A stretch of DNA of 64,000 nucleotides, taken from Argopecten irradians (taxonomy: Eukaryota; Mollusca; Bivalvia; Pectinida; Pectinidae). Below are positions 55,940-64,000 of the stretch, in pieces. The DNA lies in contig NC_091138.1 of assembly GCF_041381155.1 (NCBI RefSeq), positions 38,619,604-38,683,603 of the forward strand. The letters run 5' to 3'. Every line of letters starts with the position of its first letter. Within the stretch, counting starts at the first letter, position 1. Made by a program: the position numbers and the translations under genes. The notes under the pieces are model-generated. The model did no database searches. It worked only from the letters and a program-made list of their open reading frames with translations, and had not been told where the DNA came from.

Positions 55940-57300
55940 TTAAACAAATGGATCCTATTTTGAAGAAAACTTACCATCTTTTCTCCTATTTGAACATGAT
56001 GCATTGTACTGTGGACACAGATTCCTGTCTGGGAGAGTAATAGAACTCAAATAGTTCTCCAGCATCCTTAAAGATATTTTCAGGATACCATAGAACATGA
56101 CGGTAACTGAATTTTCTACAGAAACAATGGTTTATGTCACCAGGAATAATTACATGTAATAACAAGATCAAACTTCCATTGTTTCATGATAAATATTACA
56201 TATAAAGCAGTCATTATGCATCAAGTTGTTAAAAGAATGTTTACATGTTGTTGAGTAAAAATTGGCACAAGAAAACTATAAAAAAAAGACAATTTTATTT
56301 TAAAAAATACTTTGTCAATTACAAAATATACCAGGAACACGCCTTACACACAACTGATGCATGGAAACTTGTAGGAGTAACTAGATTTTTTTTAAATTTT
56401 ATGAATAACCATGCTTTTAGTAATGAATTGGAAAAAGCTTTTACTGATTATTAACTTTCTACCAGTATATCGATAAAAAACCAAATAAATACCGCCCGGT
56501 AGTTACATAATGACTGAAATTGTATTTTGTCAAGTACATATTCAATCATTTCCCCTTGCATTTCCATACTGGAATTATTTAGTAACAGACACACATTTAT
56601 ATTGTCCACTTTCCACAATATCATAGGTTTGATTAAATTATGAAATTATTGCAAGTAGAGAGAAATTACGTTTATGTTTCACAAAAAAAACCATAAAGGC
56701 ATGGTTTTTCAGAAAAAAAAATGTAGCAAATAATAGTATTATCTGTTCTCGACACATGTATAACATAGTTTGCTCACAAACGGCACAACTGTACACTCAA
56801 GTGCAACATGAGCCTTCCCAAGTAGGCCTAGTACAACAGAAATAATTTTGGGTTAACTGAGGAAGTGTTCCCAGAACCTTGCATGTTGAAGGAACCCCTT
56901 TATTCTACAAGGAATCAAAGAGCATTTTATAAGTAAGTTGCACTCCGTCAGATGACAGAATTAAAAGAAAGATACTAATCCTGTTGTACTTTAGTTGGTC
57001 CTATGTGGAACTAAAACTTATAGTTTAAAGCCACATATGTCAAATAATATTTTAACATAATTTTTCAGTTAAAAACATTTACTGTACAACTGATGTGTAC
57101 ATTACAAAGACAATGATGTACATATATTCCCAAATAAATTTTCTGGAGGTAAAAATAATGCTTGAAGAAAAACAACATTTTCATTTTTAGCCATCATCAT
57201 GAATTTCAATGAACTTCAGTAATCTTTCTTTGGGATGTAGCATCATTAAGAAATATAATAAAAACAACTTAATTTATTTCACATTGATTAGGTGACCTCT
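55940..57300. other. AT-rich DNA, no gene seen
   Basis: Short frames only, of AT-driven composition. It may include the far 3' end of the minus-strand gene at 58535-61499. Confidence 0.4.
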
Positions 57301-57314
57301 AACCTATTCACGTT

Positions 57315-57382
57315 CATGCCAGGGATCAAACCCCAGCCTGCTAGGTGAAATTAAAGGGAAGCGCCCTTACCACTACAGCACA
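57315..57382 (-). repeat. tRNA-derived SINE head
   Basis: On the minus strand TGTAGTGGTAAGGGCGCTTC (A-box-like) precedes GGGGTTTGATCCCTGGC (B-box-like) at tRNA spacing. The acceptor stem does not pair, so this is not a functional tRNA gene. Confidence 0.6.
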
Positions 57383-58172
57383 CGATCACTAGAAATATAA
57401 TTAAGACAAAATTTGAATATTCATAAATATCTTTAGTATATATATATATATATTGCTGCTATGTACATAGCAAATAAAATTGAGGGTTTTTTTGTACATT
57501 GTTCACATTAATCATTAGTTTTGTTAGGCACATATAAAATTCATAGAGGATAAAAATATAAAATAATGCATCATCACATGCAAGTTTTCAAGTACATGTA
57601 CGTCAACTGAGAACAACATCAATATCAATATTTAGGTAATTTGAGTAATTTGTAGCAAGCTTAAAGCTTTATTATTATTTAGATTTTGAGTACTAGACTT
57701 TTATGCGATTCCAACTAATTTCAGCATTACACATCCTGTAAGATCAACTAAATAAAGTTATGAAAATTCACTGTTCTTGTGTTCTGGACCCATCTGGATA
57801 AAAAGCATTGTAACTTCGACTGTACAAGTCAATTTTTGTCAAAATGACCACATGTAAACATAGAATGTAAACAAATTTTTTTAAATGAGAACAAAAGCAG
57901 ACAAAAAATAACTATACTGGTAATCAAAATGTAAATAATGTTGCCATTTAAAAATAATACCAGAAAGGAATTAAGTAAATTCAACAATATACAATACAAA
58001 ATGTTGTTTCAATTACAGAAAATCAAACCATATAGAAAATCACTTCTTAATGAATAATTGCAGATAAATCTCTATAAATGATATGTCAAAATAAATGGAC
58101 AGCAACAAACACAAGTAATCACTCAAGTAAAAAGTTTTGGATCATAACGTCTTCTCAAACAAATTTGTTGTA

Positions 58173-58333
58173 CCGTATTCGACCCAATAAGCGCCCCGGG
58201 CGTTTAAAAAACTGAAAATGTGCTAACAAGACATAATTATTGCAAATCTAGACAGTTTTGTGGGCAATTGAAAGGCCTCAAAAAGCGAGAGGGGCGTTTA
58301 TAGGGACATGGGCGCTAATTGGGTCGAATACGG
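58173..58333. mobile_element. MITE with CCGTATTCGACCCAATAAGC ends, copy 2
   Basis: Inverted ends CCGTATTCGACCCAATAAGC and TTGGGTCGAATACGG, TA on both sides; same family as 386-553 but better preserved. It would lie in the 3' UTR of the minus-strand small gene. Confidence 0.85.
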
Positions 58334-58534
58334 TAATTAAAATGCTGTCAAAGCTGTCTTAGTAACCACTTACTTGTCATTACAATATTGTTTCCAAACA
58401 CTCACAAAAACGGTTTTCTATAAATACTAAATAGTTTCAAAACACTAGTATGCCACTAACAGCATGTAGATTTTAAAATATCACAATATGACACAAGAAT
58501 TGCATGTCTTAAAACAAAGGTATAGTGTGTTCTG

Positions 58535-61499
58535 TCAGGGTAGGTTCACTCTGTACATATTGTCTTTATCTTTAGGATTTCCAAAGTCATAGTGTAAACC
58601 TGAAAAATAAACACACAATTGAAATAATGTTTCAAGGTAATAGAAAACTATTTATAATTTTATTCAGTTTAAAGTCAAGATGCTATACAGTAAAAAAATG
58701 GGCAAAAGAATAATTAAACACAATGCTCACCTCCTACCTAGTCACCATTGTGATATTAAAGGTATTAAAAAGTAAATTCAAGATTTTTTCATGATTTACT
58801 AAAATAACTTTAAATGAAGGTCAATGTAATTCATTTTCACAAACTTTGCCGTTCTTCACCGCAGTATGCCACCTTGAATGCAGGAAAAAGTAAATCATTT
58901 GAAAAACCTTGGTAACCCTTCATCCAAGCATGCCACCAATCTGATTAAATAAAACTTCTAATTCAGCTCCACTACGATACTCCAAAAAAGATCTAAAAAC
59001 TCCCTATTCTAGGTCACCTCAGCATGAACCCTAGCCTAGAATTGAAACATCTCAGGACATACTATACATAGGTAATAGCCGCTTATACTTACAAATGAAT
59101 CAACCACACCAAAGACTCTGTAAGTGACACACTGATTGACTAACCATAGGGGTCCTGTTGAGATGATCCAGAACGGCCAGTTGCTAGATCTTGTATTGGA
59201 GCAGAAGTACAAGTCTAATTAGACTGGCATGCCACAAGCCCAATATCAGGTTATTAACATGAATTGTTTAAGAGATATAGGCTTATTAGTGGTTATAATA
59301 GCCCTTGTGTTCTTTTGAATGAATTTTAAGGTCATACATTATAACAAATTTTGAAGGCCTGTTTGTTATTGACAAGAAATTGTTCAAATATTTTAGCCTA
59401 TTTATTCCCTGTGACTTTGAATGAAGTGACCCCGGGAATGGAGTCCATATAATTCAAATATAAGTCGAAAATGTAAATTGTTTACGGACGCACAATAGAC
59501 AAAGGTCACTTGAGACTCTGTCTCAGGTGATCTAGAAAGGGAGAATCAAATTATAAAGTTATCAAATTAATAATAATACTTCAGTCTATGCCAAAATTTA
59601 TGCAAATGCAGTTCCCCTTCCTCCAAGAATGTTTCTGGCAAAATTTGGTAAAAATCCATGCAGAACTCAATGACTTGTAGCGATTCAAAGGATTTACCTC
59701 TTTTTTCCCCCTATTGGTTCTCCCCTCCTGCCCCAAAGGGGTCAGATCCAAAATTGCGATTCAAAGGATTTACCTCTTTTTTCCCCCTATTGGTTCTCCC
59801 CTCCTGCCCCAAAGGGGTCAGATCCAAAATTTATACAAACTCTATTCCCATCCTCAGAGGATATTTCAGGCCAAATTTGGATATAATCCATGTAGAACTC
59901 TATGACTAGATTTTAAGTAAATGAATGGACGACAGACGTCGTGCCATGACATAACTTAAGCCCACCAGCCTTTCGGGCCAGGTGAGTGAAAATCCTCACG
60001 TTTTGTTTTATTTCTGTGCGTAGATAAATTCCTCATATTCAACTCCAGGTCTTGAATATCTCGACGATGTTGTGGGTCTTTAGGAATGTAATTATTGCCA
60101 ATCACTGCAGCCAAAGAATCGTCTTTCTTGGAAGTGTTCATTGCTAGAAAAAAGAATAATATTCATCAGATATTTATATATCATAGATAACTTGTCACTG
60201 ACCAAATATATATAGGCCATACTCAATCACATTGAAAGGAATAAGAGGCCCAACAGCCTTACTAATGGTCATCTGGCTACCTTGGCAACAGTTGTAGAAG
60301 AAATAAATCAGATATGGTGCAATGGTGGCCATCTTTGATTTGTAATCAACTCAAAATGTAACAATACTTTGTTGAGACCATGTCAGAATCATTTCATGCA
60401 CGTTTCAGCCAAATTGCACTGGTGGAACTTGAAAAGTTCAAAATATGTTTCAAGATTGCTGCTGTGGCAGAACAGTCTGGGGTCGCATGTTCGATTCCTG
60501 ACTGGAGGCATACTACACTCACCCTATTACACATGTATTACCTTTTCAACCATATCATCCATCTGCATTGAAAGCAGAAGAATGACATTGTTTTCTAGCT
60601 CTAGCAGGAGAATCAATGTTTTGACAATGATAGAACTTTTACATTAGTCTTATGCTAACCAGGAGTCTAATGTCAATGATCATTTATTAGTTCTAAGAAT
60701 TGTACCAATTGATTAATATGAGGTAATTAAGGGCAGAAATTATATATGGTATAATTCGAAAGTATTACTATAACATGAAAGAGTGAACACCAAGGTTAAG
60801 CACTACTTGATAAGGATTTTCACTCAAAGGATTTATTGTTTCACTTCCTGTCAAACTACCTCGGCACATCATATGACTGACATTTTACCTTGTATGCCAC
60901 AACAATCGCTCTGACATTAAATGGATTTCCATGTCAGGTAGGTGCATGGCTAAATACAGTTGTATGGCAATTGAGCAACTAAAGAAGTGGAGGTAAGACA
61001 CTTCAAAGATGGAATGAAGATCATCAATAATAAGTAGAATTAACATTTTACAATAAAAGACATTAAACTTTTAATTTTCATTTGTTGTTTGATTAAATCT
61101 ACATCTTATTAACAGACAAGGTAATGTAAGGGTGGTCTCCCATGTATGCTGTGTTGTGTGTATGAAGTGTGCGGCGTATGTTTTGGAAGACTGCAGTATA
61201 TTCGTGTTGTGCATTCTTGCATAGTGGATTGCCCTTTTTATAGTGCTATATCACTGAAGCATGCCACCAAAGACACCAAGCAACACATCCCACCTAGTCA
61301 CATTATACGTAAGTTGTAAATATTGATTTCTTATTATTCTAAGAATTTAATAATATCTTTTGTTATACTTACAAGAGTAAATAATGATGGTGACGTGAAG
61401 TATAAAAAAAAATGCCGCTGCCTTGGGAAAAATTCGAATGAACTTGGACACAGTGTTAGGTGAACAGCAGAACTCAAGACATGGCCGCAGTGAAGACAT
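58535..61499 (-). CDS. Unrecognised small single-pass membrane protein, three exons
   Basis: Coding exons on the minus strand: 61373-61499, 60000-60143, 58535-58599. Phases agree at both joins (1 base + 2 bases each), all with GT-AG borders, giving ~111 residues. The start ATG at 61499 follows an acceptor (TTGTTAACAG) by seven bases, so a 5' UTR exon lies upstream. N-terminus MSSLRPCLEFCCSPN has clustered Cys that could be lipidated. A hydrophobic stretch, FPKAAAFFFILHVTIIIY (~25-41), is a likely membrane helix. The rest is charged and polar (KDPQHRRDIQDLELNMRNLS) and ends NMYRVNLP. I do not recognise the family. The consistency of three small exons, not homology, supports it. Confidence 0.6.
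59500..59995 (+). mobile_element. Pearl-like element fragment, two partial cores
   Basis: Cores (CAAAATTTATGCAAATGCAG, GCAGAACTCAATGACTTGTA, GATTTACCTCTTTTTTCCCC, with an internal ~75-bp repeat) are followed by GAATGGACGACAGACGTCGT and the end TTTCGGGCCAGGTGAGTGAA. Diverged relative of 52416-54437. Its end is about 5 bases from the exon 60000-60143 donor. Confidence 0.7.
60462..60520 (+). repeat. tRNA-derived SINE head remnant
   Basis: TGGCAGAACAGTCTGGGGTC is followed by GCATGTTCGATTCCTGACTG, in which GTTCGATTCC is a near-perfect Pol III B box. Confidence 0.5.
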
Positions 61500-61734
61500 G
61501 GTTTACCTGTTAACAAGGAACAATAGATAATATAGAGTGACAATGGAAGTAATCAAGGCGAAGAGTTGTATATCTTAATTTATGAGATGATAACTAATTA
61601 ATATAAAGAGATAGAAAAGAACAGAGAAAATACACATTCCTGTCAAGTGCCCCGACCACAAATCAACTTGGGTCAATGTGCCTTGTGCATATTGCTAAAT
61701 AGGTCTCCATCACTCAGCTGTCTGCGCATCCTTT

Positions 61735-61790
61735 TTTGGCTCAGTTGGTGGTAAGTTTGTTGAGTTGGAGACCCTGGTTTGATTCAGTTG
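61735..61790 (+). repeat. tRNA-derived SINE head remnant
   Basis: TTGGCTCAGTTGGTGGTAAG resembles an A box, and CCCTGGTTTGATTCAG a B box, at tRNA spacing. Confidence 0.5.
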
Positions 61791-61799
61791 ATAGAGTCT

Positions 61800-63850
61800 T
61801 TGACAGTAATTATATTTCTGTCCTTTATCACTAGTGCACAACTACCTTACCCAGAGAAGGCAGGGCTCTTACTCACTTGTATGTGAATGAGGCCGGGGCC
61901 TTTAAATTTGTGAAAATTACTGCAGTACAGGCAAAAATTGTGAAATTTGTGAAAAAGTCAAATATCACAAACAAAGCTTAAACTCTTTTCTCATTCTCAG
62001 CTCTCCACACGAAATCGGGCAACTTGTTTGTTTTGTTAATGCATTGACATTTGTGTAAAAGACTTCATTTGTTTTCTTATATTTTTCGTGAAATTCTTGG
62101 CTTTTTCTATTGATTTTTCATTTTACTCAAAAGCAATTATGAAAATTAACTTGATCAATTGGGGAAAAAATCATAGCATTTTGCATCAGGAAAACAACTT
62201 CATGCATTTTTTACAAATAATTCCTAATTTTGGTAACTTATTGATACAACAAACAGGTAACTGTTACTCAAATGGGTAGGCTAGCTGTTACCGATATGCA
62301 GGGTTGTGCCAAAGAGGTGAATGCCACAGAAAACTAATCGTGTTGGTCCGACCGGTCGCTTCGCTCGGTGAACACTCAATTTCATACTTTAAAGTGACTA
62401 CCTGTTTAGCAAGCTATCCAACGTGTCAGGAAAAGGATTTGTCCACACTAGGGTTTTGGAATATGCAAGCATCTACAGCGAGCCTCCTACAGCATTACGG
62501 TTCTGTGGACACCTATCTTCAGCACCAACAACACACAACTGTTGATGACGTATTACACATGCCTCAGTTACTTCCCTTTCATCACAATTAAAAAAGAGCA
62601 TATAAGGCCTGTATTGACAATCTCTATAGGGTTCAATACTACACTAACTAGCATTGATAGAATTTCAGAAATGAGTACCAACATTTAATACAAAATCGAT
62701 TACTGTACCTTCATTGTCTGGTGGCTTATGTAATTCCGTGGTTTTTCACAAAGAAGGTTGACAACACAAAATGTTCAGTACAAGGATTTATAAGTGAGAA
62801 GGATTCGTGTCTGTCTCTTTACATTACTAAACACCACGCGAGACGCCAATGAACCGGGAATAAAAACCGTTTTTCTCAACAAATACTTGTCTTATCGAGT
62901 CAAACGAAACACCATTGTAAAGTTTATTAAATTTCACGACGTTTATAACTTGCTTTAAAGACGGAATATTTAGGGGATATGTCTTAAATTTTCGTTAAAA
63001 AAATTGACAGCCCATGAAATGACAGCACCACTTCAGAAAGTAAGACGGTAACCCTCGCACCCGCAAGCTACATCGTCAAGGCTGCGCCGGCGGATATCAA
63101 AGGAAAATCAGTCGTCGCCCAACGTCACGGTCAGTGCACAAACACAAAAGCGCCTGCCTCGGACTTCCCCAAAACCCAGTGTGACTTATCCTTCTCATAT
63201 ACATCCTTGGTTCAGTAGCTAGGCCACCCTCTTTCATTTTTTTTTTATCATGTAGAGGGGTCAAGATCAAAGTGGTTTATTAGTTGAAAAACGACTAAAA
63301 AATTATGGGAGTGAGATTGTATTTTGAATTTCAGAGGACCTAACTTGATTTTTTTCTTCTTGATATATACATGTATGTCATAAATCTAACTTATTCACAA
63401 AAGATTTTTTTTATGTCCATAATAGGAATTTTTTTGGAAAAGGTCAGATGGAGTTAAGGTCAAAAGTCATACTGGCTACTGATATATATGAAGATACTGA
63501 AGTAAAAAACAAAATGATGGCTTATATACATAATTTTTCTTGATTGTTCATTAAGTCATACTGTTCGGATAAAATATAGTGTCTTTTTTTTGCCATGCGG
63601 TGGGGTCAACGTAAGTGGTCAAAGGTAAAAAAAAAATGCCTTAAGATGTTGGGAAATCAAAATTGTTATTTGAGTGCCCTAAGACAATCTTCATACTGTA
63701 CATTGTACTATATATGTATATAGTACAAAGCAGAGTATGATTGTTATCGATTTTTATCTTGACCTCTAAAACGTCTAAAATGGTCTTTTAGTGCACTCTG
63801 GTGGGTCCATACTTATATAAACTGTAACCAAATCTTAGATCCCTGTGCAA
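61800..63850. other. Probable upstream region of the small membrane-protein gene
   Basis: No coding exon recognised. A GC-richer patch at ~63040-63180 could hold the promoter and 5' UTR exon of the minus-strand gene at 58535-61499. A frame at 62304-62591 is open for 95 codons but resembles nothing known. Confidence 0.3.
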
Positions 63851-63852
63851 TG

Positions 63853-64000
63853 ACACACACTTTCAAATGTCGCCACACATAATTACACATATCTGATGAT
63901 GTCACCACACATTATACACCTGTTTGCCATCACACTTTACACACTTGTTTGCCACAAAACATTACACACTTGCTTGTCACCACACATTAAAAACCTGTTT
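63853..64000 (+). repeat. ~27-bp minisatellite running off the window
   Basis: CACCACACATTATACACCTG + TTTGCCAT-type units repeat with variation (CACACTTTACACACTTGTTT, CACCACACATTAAAAACCTG) to the last base of the window. Confidence 0.8.

Noticed and set aside
57315..57382. Possible tRNA gene on the minus strand
   Set aside because: A and B boxes are present but the acceptor and anticodon stems do not pair; SINE-derived.
62304..62591. 95-codon plus-strand frame
   Set aside because: No recognisable domain, no clear splice sites, and mixed composition; kept only as a note in the upstream-region entry.

Overview
The window is eukaryotic nuclear DNA. It is AT-rich, its genes are split by GT-AG introns, and it is full of short inverted-repeat elements, minisatellites and tRNA-derived SINE heads. 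Elements with ~155-bp core repeats plus an (ACGG)n tract resemble the 'pearl' (Helitron-type) repeats I know from bivalves. Together these point to a bivalve mollusc; the exact species cannot be told from the sequence alone.

Layout. (1) 90-18715, plus strand: most of a BAR-RhoGAP gene (ARHGAP17/RICH type). Its first exon lies before the window. Sixteen exons join in phase, and there is an alternative 3' terminal exon near 11.2-11.9 kb. One intron ends in a 66-bp minisatellite (about 29 copies) that has copied the 3' splice site itself. (2) 18.7-33.8 kb: probable 3' UTR, then intergenic DNA with MITEs, a RecQ-like helicase fragment, a 46-bp minisatellite, a ~1.95-kb satellite of 35/39-bp units, and a pearl-like element. 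(3) 33853-34512, minus strand: EXOSC5/RRP46 exosome subunit in one coding exon. (4) 34.6-40.8 kb: the presumed shared promoter of EXOSC5 and DDX5, duplicated in tandem (~1.28 kb). The second copy is split by a TTAA-flanked element which itself contains a 2.7-kb element with long inverted repeats, a 9-bp target duplication, and remnants of an Ulp1-like protease and a MULE-like transposase. (5) 40866-50076, plus strand: DDX5/DDX17 (p68) RNA helicase. Exons 6-8 are present twice in a ~1.48-kb tandem duplication, and poly-G runs disturb exon 1 and introns. (6) 50.1-58.5 kb: probable DDX5 3' UTR, then a 3.3-kb inverted pair of pearl-like elements nested in a second element of similar design, then AT-rich DNA. 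(7) 58535-61499, minus strand: a three-exon gene for an unrecognised ~111-residue single-pass membrane protein. (8) 61.5-64 kb: probable upstream region of that gene, ending in a minisatellite.

The genes are not a functional cluster: one is a small-GTPase regulator, two act in RNA processing or decay, and one is unknown. EXOSC5 and DDX5 are head to head and probably shared a CRE/ETS/NRF1-like bidirectional promoter. The most notable signals are repeat expansions and transposons acting on splice sites and on this promoter.
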